Source of the DNA: an uncultured Pseudomonadota bacterium
GTDB lineage: Bacteria; Pseudomonadota; Gammaproteobacteria; Burkholderiales; Burkholderiaceae_C
NCBI GenBank assembly: GCA_945952465.1
Contig: CAMFIB010000001.1
Coordinates: 930,001-994,000, forward strand
Reading direction: 5' to 3'
Length of the DNA stretch: 64,000 nt
Below, piece after piece: positions 24,911-36,881 of this stretch; position 1 is the stretch's first letter; every line of letters starts with the position of its first letter. The notes below the pieces were generated by a model that had not been told where the DNA came from, ran no database searches, and saw only the letters and a list, made by a program, of their open reading frames with translations. A program made the position numbers and the translations under genes.

Positions 24911-26269
24911 ATGACGCCCACCGTGCAACCCGCCGCCCCCGCGGCCAAGAAACCCCTTTACAAGTCGCTCTACGTCCAGGTGCTGTTCGCCGTGGTCGTG
25001 GGCGTGCTGCTCGGCCACTTCTACCCGGCGCTCGGCGCCGACATGAAACCGCTGGGCGACGGCTTCATCAAGCTGATCAAGATGATCATCGCGCCCATCA
25101 TCTTCTGCACCGTGGTCATCGGCATTGCCGGCATGGAAGACATGAAGAAGGTCGGCAAGACAGGCGGCCTGGCGCTGATCTACTTCGAGGTGGTCAGCAC
25201 GCTGGCGCTGATCGTGGGGCTGGTCATCGTGAACGTGCTGCAACCCGGCGCCGGCATGAACATCGACCCCACCACGCTGGACACCAAGGGCATCGCCGCC
25301 TACACCGGCCCCGGCAAGATGACCGGCACGGTGGAGTTCCTCCTGAACGTGATTCCCACCACCGTGTTCGACGCCTTCGCCAAGGGCGAGATCCTGCAGG
25401 TGCTCTTGTTCGCGGTGCTGTTCGGCTTCGCGCTGCACAAGTTCGGTGGCCGCGGCACGCTGGTGTTCGACTTCATCGAGAAAACCTCGCATGTGCTGTT
25501 CGACATCGTCGGCATCATCATGAAGGTGGCCCCGATCGGCGCGTTCGGCGCAATGGCCTTCACCATCGGCAAGTATGGCGTCGGCTCGCTCGCCTCGCTC
25601 GGCAAGCTGATGGGCTCGTTCTACCTGACCTGCCTGATCTTCATCTTCGTGGTGCTCGGCCTGATCGCGCGTTTCCACGGCTTCAGCATCTGGAAGTTCA
25701 TCAAGTACATCAAGGAAGAGCTGCTGATCGTGCTGGGCACGTCCTCTTCTGAATCGGTGCTGCCGCGCATGATGCAGAAGATGGAAAACCTGGGCGCGAA
25801 GAAGACCACGGTCGGCCTGGTCATTCCCACCGGCTATTCGTTCAACCTCGACGGCACCTCGATCTATCTGACGATGGCGGCGGTGTTCATCGCACAGGCC
25901 ACCAACACGCCGCTCACGCTGACGCAGGAACTGACGCTGCTCGCGGTGCTGCTGCTGACCTCCAAGGGCGCGGCCGGCATCACCGGCAGCGGCTTCATCG
26001 TGCTGGCGGCCACGCTGTCGGCGGTGCCCACCGTGCCGGTGGCCGGGCTGGCGCTGATTCTCGGCATCGACCGCTTCATGTCTGAAGCCCGCGCACTCAC
26101 CAACCTGGTGGGCAACGGGGTGGCCACAGTGGTCGTGGCGAAGTGGGTCGGCGAGCTGGACACCGAGAAGCTGCAGGCCCGCCTCAACAACGCATCGCCG
26201 GACGAGGCCGATGCACCGGAAGTGCTGCTCGACCGGAAGACCGAGCACATGGCGGGCGCGAAAGCCTGA
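24911..26269 (+). CDS. dctA: C4-dicarboxylate:cation symporter DctA
   Basis: The 452-residue dicarboxylate/amino-acid:cation symporter imports succinate, fumarate and malate. Conserved blocks: [38 protein letters not shown], then [18 protein letters not shown] (the serine-rich reentrant loop), [18 protein letters not shown] and [18 protein letters not shown]. These fit DctA rather than GltP. GAGGAG lies 7 bases upstream of the ATG. A spaced inverted repeat ACTGTAG (24833–24839) / CTACAGT (24870–24876) in front could be regulatory. The gene ends before a 14-bp perfect hairpin. Confidence 0.95.
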   Translation: MTPTVQPAAPAAKKPLYKSLYVQVLFAVVVGVLLGHFYPALGADMKPLGDGFIKLIKMIIAPIIFCTVVIGIAGMEDMKKVGKTGGLALIYFEVVSTLALIVGLVIVNVLQPGAGMNIDPTTLDTKGIAAYTGPGKMTGTVEFLLNVIPTTVFDAFAKGEILQVLLFAVLFGFALHKFGGRGTLVFDFIEKTSHVLFDIVGIIMKVAPIGAFGAMAFTIGKYGVGSLASLGKLMGSFYLTCLIFIFVVLGLIARFHGFSIWKFIKYIKEELLIVLGTSSSESVLPRMMQKMENLGAKKTTVGLVIPTGYSFNLDGTSIYLTMAAVFIAQATNTPLTLTQELTLLAVLLLTSKGAAGITGSGFIVLAATLSAVPTVPVAGLALILGIDRFMSEARALTNLVGNGVATVVVAKWVGELDTEKLQARLNNASPDEADAPEVLLDRKTEHMAGAKA

Positions 26270-26289
26270 GCCTTCACCTTCCCGCAATA

Positions 26290-26321
26290 CGCGCAGGCCG
26301 GCGGGAGCGCCGGCCTGCGCG
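26290..26321. terminator. Strong GC hairpin between convergent dctA and GST genes
   Basis: Perfect 14-bp arms CGCGCAGGCCGGCG / CGCCGGCCTGCGCG enclose loop GGAG. No T run exists on either side, so it may end transcripts with Rho or simply protect both 3' ends. Confidence 0.55.
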
Positions 26322-26324
26322 CGG

Positions 26325-27044
26325 TCATGTGGCGCGGTGGCCGTCTCCGCGCACGCTGGCTGCGGTTTGGCCGAACAGGGCCCTGCGGGCTTCTTCCGTC
26401 AGGGCCGGCGCGCGCAATTCCTTGGCAAGATCCAGCCCGCGCGCCACGGCCGGCCGCTCGAGCAGAGCCTCGTACCAGCGCTGCACATGCGGAAAGTCTT
26501 CCAGCGGCACCTGCTGGGCCTTGTGCGTGCGGATCCACGGCAGGATGGCCATGTCGGCAATGGTGTAGTCGGCGCCGGCCACGTTGGCCCCGGTGCGCGC
26601 GAGCTGGCCGTCGAGCACGCCGTAGAGCCGGTTCACCTCGTTGCCGTACCGCGCGATCGCGTAAGGCACCTTCTCCGGCGCGTACAGCACGAAATGGCCG
26701 TTCTGCCCGGCCATCGGCCCCAGGCCGCCCATCTGCCACATGAGCCACTGCACGGTGGCCTGGCGGCCGCGCAGGTCGGTGGGCAGGAAGCGGCCGGTCT
26801 TCTCGGCGAGGTAGAGCAGGATGGCGCCGCTCTCGAACAGCGACAGCGGCGGGCCGCCGTCGGCCGGTGCGTGGTCGACGATGGCCGGCATGCGGTTGTT
26901 GGGGCTGATCGCAAGGAAGCCGGGCGCGAATTGCTCGCCCTTGCCGATGTTGACCGGCAGCAGTCGGTACGGCAGCCCGCACTCCTCCAGCATGATGGAA
27001 ATCTTCCACCCGTTGGGGGTGGGCCAGTAGTGCAGGTCGATCAT
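26325..27044 (-). CDS. Glutathione S-transferase family protein
   Basis: The 239-residue protein has a thioredoxin-like N-domain starting LHYWPTPNGWKISIMLEECGLPY, the cis-Pro/γ-Glu contact block NNRMPAIVDH, and LFESGAILLYLAEKTGRF, followed by an all-helical C-domain with NVAGADYTIADMAILPW. This resembles the YfcG/YghU (Nu) class, which often has disulfide reductase activity. Start ATG 27044 overlaps the stop of the upstream M14-like gene (ATGA), showing coupling. Confidence 0.9.
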   Translation of the reverse strand: MIDLHYWPTPNGWKISIMLEECGLPYRLLPVNIGKGEQFAPGFLAISPNNRMPAIVDHAPADGGPPLSLFESGAILLYLAEKTGRFLPTDLRGRQATVQWLMWQMGGLGPMAGQNGHFVLYAPEKVPYAIARYGNEVNRLYGVLDGQLARTGANVAGADYTIADMAILPWIRTHKAQQVPLEDFPHVQRWYEALLERPAVARGLDLAKELRAPALTEEARRALFGQTAASVRGDGHRAT

Positions 27045-28813
27045 GGAATGGGCTCGAGCTTGAAGCCGGGGTCGGCCACGACGCGGCTGACCATGGGCAG
27101 CGCGGTGACGATGCGGCGGTTGTAGAAGCTGTCGGGCGAGTCGGGCTCCAGCGCCGCCAGCACCAGGTTGCCGCGCGGCTGCGCCAGGGGCACGTAATAG
27201 CTGTTGGCCGGCACCTCTGCCGGGCCACTCACCAGGTCGATGTCGAGGGGCGGGGGCGCCAGGGCGTCTGCCGGGCGGCCGCGGTTCTCGGGCCGCCTGT
27301 CGGTGGTGGGCGCGTGTTCGCGGTACTGCTCCAGCGGCACCGCGCTGGCCGGCTGCGACAGCCGCTGGACGGACACCCCCAGCAGCCGCAGCTTCTGCAC
27401 CACGAGCGTGGCCGACGGCTGCAACAGGTAGCCGCAAGGCCGCGGGCGCACCTTGACCTTGCGCAGCGCCAGGGCCGAGTTCCAGTCCACGCTGAGCGTG
27501 CGCTCGGCGCCGGTCTGCGCGTTGAGCAGGGTGAGGTCGTACTGAACCGGGGTGGTCGCGGCCTCGACGACGCTTTCTCCCCGGCAGGCCTGCGCGCTCA
27601 CCTCGCGGTCCACGTAGGAGCGCAGCTGCACCAGCTCCGACGCCTTGCCGGCGGTGCTGCGCAGGATGCTGCCGCCCGCCACCACCAGGCTGTGGACGCG
27701 GCGCTGGATGTGCAGCCGGTCCAGCCCCACGCCACGGCTCTGAACCTGCAGGCTGACGCTGTTCTTCAGCCCATTGACGTTGCGGCTCGTGTCGGCGCTG
27801 GTGCCGCCCATAGACACCGCCGGCTCGCGCGGGTCGCTGCTGGCGGTGTGAACCCATTCGCTGCTGAGTTTCTGCGCCTTCAGCGCCGCCACCACAGGCC
27901 GGCGGAACCATTCTTCAGCCGCGCGGGCCAGGAACTCGGGCTGGTTCGCGGGGCTGGCCTGCTGCACCAGCACGTCGAACCTGCCGATGCCATTGAAGCG
28001 GGTTTGCCACGGCACCAGCGGCGAGTATTCGCCGAAATCGGCCACCACCAGCGGCCGGTAGTCGCGTGCCAGTTGCGCCAGCGCCTGCGCCTCGGGCGTG
28101 GCCAGCGCCAGGTGGTCGCGCGCCAGATCGGTGCCATTGGCCGTGGCCGACAGCGCCGCCGCGCTTCCGTCGGGGTTGGCGCGCGGCACGATGATGACGT
28201 TGATGCGGTCCAGCAGGCCTTTCAGGCTGCCCTGCGCCAGCTCGCGCGAGAGCGCCAGCAGCGCCTCGGCCGGGGCCGGCTCGTCGCCGTGCTGCTGGCC
28301 GATCAGCAGCACCGTGGGCCGGTTGGCGGCCAGCACGCTGGCGGCGTCGGTGGCGGGGCCGCGCAGCAGGATGAGCGCGTCGATCGTTTCACCGCGCTGC
28401 GACGGCCCCAGCGCCAGCATGCGCACCGTGGGGCCGCCCGGTGTGGCGGCGGCAGTGGCCGCCAATTCCCGGAAAGCGCCGCGCACCTCGGCCGGGCTGC
28501 TGTAGCGCCCGGCCCGCAGGCCTGGTGTGGCATGCGCCACCGGCGGGTCCGGGAAACGCAGGGCGACTGCCGGCGTGTAGGGTGCCCCGGCTGGTGGTGA
28601 GCCAGCCGCCGAGGGCGGTGGCAGCGGGGCGGCCGGCAGCGGTGTGGCTGCCGCCGGTGCGTTGGGAAAACCGATCACGGGACGCACCGCCTGCCCGGCC
28701 GGCGGCTGGCGCGGCTGAACGGCGCAGCCCGCCACCAGCGCGACCCCCAGCAGCGTGGCGGCGGTGGCGCCGCGGCGCGAGAAAACGGAAACGGGAGCCG
28801 GTTGCCGCGTCAT
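27041..28813 (-). CDS. M14-like carboxypeptidase-family lipoprotein, probably inactive
   Basis: The 590-residue protein's signal peptide ends in the lipobox LVAGC (Cys30). A Pro/Ala-rich linker spans about 31–85. The M14-like domain has QQHGDEPAPAEAL (His175, Glu178: first two zinc ligands), VPRANPDG and GTDLARDH. Two key positions look changed: the third ligand motif reads VADFGEYSP with Gly261 where related M14 proteins I remember have His (DxHEY), and the block usually holding the catalytic Glu reads SLQVQSRGVG with Gln358. The C-terminal 150 residues are an extra domain. It is coupled to the GST gene. It may be a binding or scaffold protein rather than an enzyme. Confidence 0.75.
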   Translation of the reverse strand: MTRQPAPVSVFSRRGATAATLLGVALVAGCAVQPRQPPAGQAVRPVIGFPNAPAAATPLPAAPLPPPSAAGSPPAGAPYTPAVALRFPDPPVAHATPGLRAGRYSSPAEVRGAFRELAATAAATPGGPTVRMLALGPSQRGETIDALILLRGPATDAASVLAANRPTVLLIGQQHGDEPAPAEALLALSRELAQGSLKGLLDRINVIIVPRANPDGSAAALSATANGTDLARDHLALATPEAQALAQLARDYRPLVVADFGEYSPLVPWQTRFNGIGRFDVLVQQASPANQPEFLARAAEEWFRRPVVAALKAQKLSSEWVHTASSDPREPAVSMGGTSADTSRNVNGLKNSVSLQVQSRGVGLDRLHIQRRVHSLVVAGGSILRSTAGKASELVQLRSYVDREVSAQACRGESVVEAATTPVQYDLTLLNAQTGAERTLSVDWNSALALRKVKVRPRPCGYLLQPSATLVVQKLRLLGVSVQRLSQPASAVPLEQYREHAPTTDRRPENRGRPADALAPPPLDIDLVSGPAEVPANSYYVPLAQPRGNLVLAALEPDSPDSFYNRRIVTALPMVSRVVADPGFKLEPIP

Positions 28814-28948
28814 GGAAGCTCGATCTTTCGTCGTTCGGTGGGTCTGCCTCGGGCGCCGGCCGGCGCTGGCCGCCGGCGGTTCTCTTCGGATGTCTGGCTG
28901 CCATCCTACCCGCAGCCCGTGGCGCAAGGGGCTGGGATAATCCGGACC

Positions 28949-29971
28949 ATGCTCCGCGAACGTGCTTCCCCCGCTGCCGACCGTTTTCCGCCGCCGGAAC
29001 GCTGGCGGCTGTCGGTGGCGCCGATGATGGATTGGACGGACCGCCATTGCCGCCACCTGCACCGCCTGCTGAGCCGCCATGCGCTGCTGTACACCGAGAT
29101 GGTGACCACCGGCGCGCTGGTTCATGGCGACGTGTCGCGGCACCTGCGTTTCGGCGAGACCGAGCACCCGGTGGCGCTGCAGCTCGGCGGCAGCGAGCCG
29201 GCCGACCTGGCGCACTGCGCCAAGCTCGGCGAGCAATGGGGCTACGACGAGATCAACCTGAATTGCGGCTGCCCCAGCGACCGGGTGCAGCGCGGCGCCT
29301 TCGGCGCCTGCCTGATGGCCGACCCGAAGCTGGTGGCCGACGGCGTGAAGGCCATGGTGGACGTGGTGTCGGTGCCGGTCACGGTGAAGCACCGCATCGG
29401 CATCGACCGCACCGAGAGCTACGGCTTCGTCCGCGACTTCGTGGGCACGGTGGCTGAGGCCGGCTGCCGCGTGTTCATCGTCCACGCGCGCAATGCCTGG
29501 CTGCAGGGCCTCAGCCCCAAGGAAAACCGCGAGGTGCCGCCGCTGCGCTATGAGATCGTGCACCAGCTCAAGCAGGAATTTCCGCACCTGGTAATTGCCA
29601 TCAACGGGGGCTTCACCGCCGAGGCAGAGGTGGCGGAGCAACTGGCAGTGCTCGACGGCGTGATGGTGGGCCGCGAGGCGTACCACAACCCCTGGTGGCT
29701 GAGCCGCTGGGACGCCGCCTTTTACGGCGAAGACGCCCCAACCGATTTGACGCGCGAAGCGGTCGAGGCCCGCATGGTCGACTACATGCGGCACGAAGCC
29801 GCCGAACACGGCACCCACTGGTACAGCATTGCCCGCCACATGCTGGGCCTGCGCAACGGGCTGCCCGGTGCACGACGGTGGCGGCAGGTCTGGAGCGACC
29901 ACCGCCTGAAGGGCCTGGACCCGGGCGATGTGATGGCGCTGGCGCACGAGGCGGTGCAAGCTGTCGCCTGA
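28949..29971 (+). CDS. dusA: tRNA-dihydrouridine(20/20a) synthase DusA
   Basis: The 340-residue FMN enzyme reduces U20/U20a in tRNA D-loops. Visible blocks: SVAPMMDWTDRHCR at the N-terminus, the catalytic Cys in NLNCGCPSDRVQRGAFGACLM, then VKHRIGIDR and VFIVHARNAWLQGLSPKENREVPPLRYE (DusA-specific), INGG and DGVMVGREAYHNPW. The ATG at 28949 fits the family start; the in-frame extension to 28802 is out of family. It diverges from the M14 gene across 135 bases. Repeat copy E follows it. Confidence 0.95.
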   Translation: MLRERASPAADRFPPPERWRLSVAPMMDWTDRHCRHLHRLLSRHALLYTEMVTTGALVHGDVSRHLRFGETEHPVALQLGGSEPADLAHCAKLGEQWGYDEINLNCGCPSDRVQRGAFGACLMADPKLVADGVKAMVDVVSVPVTVKHRIGIDRTESYGFVRDFVGTVAEAGCRVFIVHARNAWLQGLSPKENREVPPLRYEIVHQLKQEFPHLVIAINGGFTAEAEVAEQLAVLDGVMVGREAYHNPWWLSRWDAAFYGEDAPTDLTREAVEARMVDYMRHEAAEHGTHWYSIARHMLGLRNGLPGARRWRQVWSDHRLKGLDPGDVMALAHEAVQAVA

Positions 29972-29973
29972 GG

Positions 29974-30039
29974 TGATTTCGATCTGAATTGGCACGGAGT
30001 CAGCGCCAGATATGGGACAGGCGCTACTAAAATGGTAGC
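29974..30039 (-). repeat. Dispersed repeat copy E, between dusA and a methyltransferase gene
   Basis: On the minus strand: GCTACCATTTTAGTAGC (30039–30023), 12-nt spacer, core TCTGGCGCTGACT (30010–29998), and a tail with CAATTC…GAAATC ending 3 bases from the dusA stop. It makes up most of the 92-base intergenic region. Confidence 0.85.
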
Positions 30040-30063
30040 TACCGCGCGAACTAGAATGGCCGC

Positions 30064-30708
30064 ATGAGCACCGATCCCCAACCCGCGAACCTGGTGGCTG
30101 ACTACGGCTGGACGACGAGCCAGGGCACCGATGCCGCCGGCTATCTGACGCCGCACGTGCTGGCGACGCTGAAGCGCCTGGGTGTGCACCGCGTGGCCGA
30201 CCTTGGCGCTGGTAACGGCGCGTTGTGTGGGGCGTTGGCGGCGGCAGGTTTCGACGCAACCGGCATTGAATACGACCGCCAAGGCGTGGAGATCGCGCGG
30301 CGTGCGCACCCGGCGCTGCGTTTCCACAACTTCGGCGTGCAGGACGATCCTGCCGAGCTGCTCAAAAGCGAGGCGCCGTTCGACGCCGTGGTGTCGACGG
30401 AGGTGATCGAGCACCTGTTCTCGCCGCATCTGCTGCCGCGCTTCGCGGCGGGGGTGCTGAAGCCGGGCGGGTGGCTGATCATCAGCACGCCGTATCACGG
30501 CTACCTGAAGAATCTGGCGCTGTCGCTGGTCGACAAATGGGACGACCACCACACGCCGCTGTGGCACGGCGGGCACATCAAGTTCTGGAGCCGCGCCACG
30601 CTGAGCCGGCTGCTTGAAGAAAACGGCTTCGTCGTGCAGGGATTTTCCGGTGTGGGGCGGCTGCCCTGGCTCTGGAAAAGCATGGTGCTGGTCGCGCGCA
30701 AGGCCTGA
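30064..30708 (+). CDS. Class I SAM-dependent methyltransferase (UbiG-like fold)
   Basis: The 214-residue protein's SAM-binding motif I is VADLGAGNGALCGAL (about 43–57). Motif II is the acidic GIEYDRQGVEIAR, motif post-II DAVVSTEVIEHLF, and motif III LKPGGWLIISTPYH. The STPYHGYLKNLALS and HIKFWSRATLSRLLEENGF stretches are typical of Methyltransf_23-type enzymes acting on small molecules or glycolipids. The substrate is unknown. It converges on the GntR gene with a 21-base gap. Confidence 0.85.
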   Translation: MSTDPQPANLVADYGWTTSQGTDAAGYLTPHVLATLKRLGVHRVADLGAGNGALCGALAAAGFDATGIEYDRQGVEIARRAHPALRFHNFGVQDDPAELLKSEAPFDAVVSTEVIEHLFSPHLLPRFAAGVLKPGGWLIISTPYHGYLKNLALSLVDKWDDHHTPLWHGGHIKFWSRATLSRLLEENGFVVQGFSGVGRLPWLWKSMVLVARKA

Positions 30709-30729
30709 ACGGCCGGCGCGGCGCGGGGT

Positions 30730-31377
30730 TCAACCCGCCGCTTCCAACCCGTTCCTGAAGTGCGCCTGCATGCGGGCCATGGCCTGCTGCGCGTTGCGCG
30801 CGTTCAGCGCGGCCATGATGGCGCGGTGTTCTTCGAGCGATTCCTCGATGCGGCCCGACTTCAGCAGCGAATGGTGGCGGTTGAGCTTCATCATCTTGCG
30901 CAGGTCGGCCACCATCTGGTCGCGCCAGCGGTTGTGCGCGATCTCCAGCAGCCGCTTGTGGAAACGCTCATTGACCTCGAAGAAGCGCTCGCGGTCGGGC
31001 TGGCCGGGGCGGGCCGCCGCTTCCAGCTCGTCGTGCAGCGCCTGCAGGCTCTGCAGCTCGGCCTCGGTCGCTCGGCCGGCCACCACGCCGGCAGCGTCGC
31101 TTTCCAGCAGCGCCAGCAAATGAAAGACGTCGGCCAGGTCGGACTCCGACACCTCTGTGACGTAGGCGCCGCGCCGCACCTTCATGGTGATGAGGCCTTC
31201 GGCCGCCAGCACCTTCAGCGCCTCGCGCAGGGGCGTGCGGCTGATGCCGTATTCCTCGGCGATCTTCAGCTCGTCGATCCAGCTCCCCGGCTCCAGTTCG
31301 CGCGCGAAAATGCGCTGGCGCAGCAGTTCGGCAACCTCTTCATAGAGCGCGCGGGGGGTCAGGGTGAGGGCAGACAT
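30730..31377 (-). CDS. GntR/FadR-type transcriptional regulator
   Basis: The 215-residue protein (start at 31377; ATG 31416 possible) has an N-terminal winged helix (ALYEEVAELLRQRIFARELEPGSWIDELKIAEEYGISRTPLREALKVLAAEGLI, seen in conserved pieces) and a C-terminal all-helical FCD ligand domain, with His ligands likely in the FHKRLLEIAHNR region. It is transcribed away from the methylmalonyl-CoA mutase gene, and a palindrome lies in the shared promoter. It most likely controls the propionate/methylmalonyl-CoA cluster, sensing an acyl-CoA or organic acid; this is inference. Confidence 0.88.
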   Translation of the reverse strand: MSALTLTPRALYEEVAELLRQRIFARELEPGSWIDELKIAEEYGISRTPLREALKVLAAEGLITMKVRRGAYVTEVSESDLADVFHLLALLESDAAGVVAGRATEAELQSLQALHDELEAAARPGQPDRERFFEVNERFHKRLLEIAHNRWRDQMVADLRKMMKLNRHHSLLKSGRIEESLEEHRAIMAALNARNAQQAMARMQAHFRNGLEAAG

Positions 31378-31407
31378 GGTCGGGCGCATTGTAGCCGAGG
31401 CGATATT

Positions 31408-31437
31408 TTGCATCAATAATTATGAATGATGTAGACT
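31408..31437 (+). promoter_or_regulatory. Promoter and candidate GntR operator before the mutase gene
   Basis: TTGCAT (31408–31413) and TAGACT (31432–31437) with an 18-base spacer make a fair sigma-70 promoter reading toward the mutase. Within it lies a partial palindrome ATCAATAATTATGAATGAT (31412–31430; 14 of 19 positions symmetric), with flanking arms TGCATCA / TGATGTA. The site overlaps the promoter, as expected for repression by the divergent regulator. Confidence 0.5.
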
Positions 31438-31472
31438 CGACATCTCGCAAACCCCAGTGCCGAGGCCGCCGC

Positions 31473-33628
<2,156 letters not shown>

Positions 33629-33632
<4 letters not shown>

Positions 33633-34675
33633 CACCTGCGGCGCTGGCCGGTGCAGTGCTGGCGGGCGAAGGCCCGGCGCAGCGCCGCGCGATCGCCAAG
33701 ACCATCACGCTGCTGGAGTCCACCCGCGCCGACCACCGCGCCGCCGCCGACGGGCTGCTGGCCGAGTTGCTGCCGCATGCCGGGCGGGCCCGGCGCATCG
33801 GCATCAGCGGTGTGCCGGGTGTGGGTAAAAGCACCTTCATCGAGGCGCTGGGTCTGCACCTCATCGCGCAGGGGCACCGTGTGGCGGTGTTGACCATCGA
33901 CCCGTCGTCCACCGTGTCGGGCGGCTCCATCCTGGGCGACAAGACGCGCATGGAGCAGTTGTCGGTGCACGACAAGGCCTACATCCGGCCCAGCCCGTCG
34001 GGCGGCACGCTGGGCGGCGTGGCCGAGAAAACGCGCGAGGCCATGCTGGTCTGCGAGGCGGCGGGCTATGACGTGGTGATCGTCGAGACGGTTGGCGTGG
34101 GCCAGTCTGAGACGGCGGTGGCGGCCATGACCGATCTGTTCGTGCTCATGCAATTGCCCAACGCCGGCGACGATCTGCAGGCCATCAAGAAGGGCGTGAT
34201 GGAGCTGGCCGACCTGGTGCTGATCAACAAGGCCGACATCGACCGCGACGCCGCCACCCGCGCGCAGGCGCAGATCACGTCCGCGCTGCGGCTGTTCGGC
34301 CAGCATGGCCACCCCGGCCGCGCCGCGCACGACGGCGCCGGCCACACCGCACAATGGCAGCCGCAGGTGATGCAGCTCAGCGCGCTGAAGAGCGACGGCA
34401 TCGACCGTTTCTGGGCCGCCGTGACGCAATTCTTCGAGCTGCAGAAGGCGGGCGGCAAACTGGCCGAGCGGCGCCGCAAGCAGGCCTTGAACTGGATGTG
34501 GGAACGCATCGAGGCCGGCTTGAAGCAGGCTTTCAGGAGCGACCCCGGCGTGAAGGCGCGGCTGCCGCTGCTGGCGGCCGAGGTGGCGGCCGGGAGTGCC
34601 GTGCCGTCGGCCGCGGCGCGCGAGCTGCTGGCCGCCCTGCTGCACGCGCGCGACCAGCGCGAGGCCGCCGGATGA
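33629..34675 (+). CDS. meaB: MeaB/ArgK-type G-protein chaperone of methylmalonyl-CoA mutase
   Basis: The 348-residue SIMIBI-class GTPase has P-loop [17 protein letters not shown] (about 55–70), the [21 protein letters not shown] block, [12 protein letters not shown] (switch II) and [10 protein letters not shown] (NKxD). It gates cofactor loading into the mutase and protects it from inactivation. The GTG start overlaps the mutase stop and has GGAAGG 7 bases upstream. The C-terminal region ends in Ala/Arg-rich sequence. Confidence 0.94.
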
Positions 34676-34685
34676 CGCTTCGAAT

Positions 34686-34751
34686 GCTATTGATTAAAGA
34701 GCATGAAAGCGCCATTTGGCGCTGACTTGCAGCCGATTTGACCTGAATTTT
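34686..34751 (+). repeat. Dispersed repeat copy A, between meaB and pccB
   Basis: GCTATTGATTAAAGAGC (34686–34702), spacer of 12 bases, core TTTGGCGCTGACT (34715–34727) and a tail with GATTT…GAATTTT. In this copy spacer and core can also pair (AGCGCCA / TGGCGCT). It fills most of the 92-base gap. Confidence 0.85.
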
Positions 34752-34767
34752 CCGGAGACAACGCTTC

Positions 34768-36300
<1,533 letters not shown>

Positions 36301-36303
36301 CAG

Positions 36304-36747
36304 ATGCGTCCGATGGCAGCATCTTTGCGTTTTGTGTCCCGGGTGGATGGCTGGCTGATGGCCGTATTGCTGGCTGCCGTGATGGCCAGCCTGTATGCCA
36401 TTGCCTCCATCGCCAACCAGGGGGCCGCGCAGTTGGCGTGGATCGGTCTGCTGGTCGGCCTGCCCGGCGTCGCGTTGCCGCTCTGGCTGCTGGCCGACAC
36501 GTCGTATGTGTTGACGGATGACAGCTTGCGTGTGCGCAGCGGCCCCTTTCGCTGGCGTGTTCCGCTGCGCGAGATACGGGCTGTTGCACCGAGCCGCAGC
36601 CTGCTGTCGGGGCCCGCGCTTTCTCTTGACCGGTTGCGCATCGACCACGGCCGTGCGCGCAGCCTTCTCATTTCTCCCAAGGACCGCGAGCGGTTCCTGT
36701 CTGAGTTGAACCATAGGCGCGCCAAGACAGTGCCCGCCCATTCCTGA
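36304..36747 (+). CDS. PH-domain-like small membrane protein
   Basis: The 147-residue protein has two hydrophobic helices (about 17–38 and 45–65) followed by a bacterial PH-like domain: SYVLTDDSLRVRSGPFRWRVPLREIRAVAPSRSL and RARSLLISPKDRERFLSEL. This layout fits the bPH family of short membrane proteins. It sits 3 bases after pccB and 134 bases before the biotin subunit gene, splitting a pair usually adjacent. A link to the carboxylase is unproven. ATG 36313 is a possible later start. Confidence 0.72.
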   Translation: MRPMAASLRFVSRVDGWLMAVLLAAVMASLYAIASIANQGAAQLAWIGLLVGLPGVALPLWLLADTSYVLTDDSLRVRSGPFRWRVPLREIRAVAPSRSLLSGPALSLDRLRIDHGRARSLLISPKDRERFLSELNHRRAKTVPAHS

Positions 36748-36881
36748 TCGAAGACTGTCCATGTTCACCCCCAATCCTGATTGCCGACCGTGGCGACCAA
36801 CGGCGAAGCGGCACAGCAGCAAAGTCCGATTGCCTGGTGCGCGCCGCGCATGCCAGCGATTCATCCCGATGGAGACAAGCC

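Noticed and set aside
28814-30259. Very long minus-strand open frame extending the M14-like gene to 1072 residues
   Set aside because: The part beyond 28813 lies antisense to dusA and a methyltransferase gene, and a clear lipoprotein signal begins at 28813. The extension is an effect of high GC.
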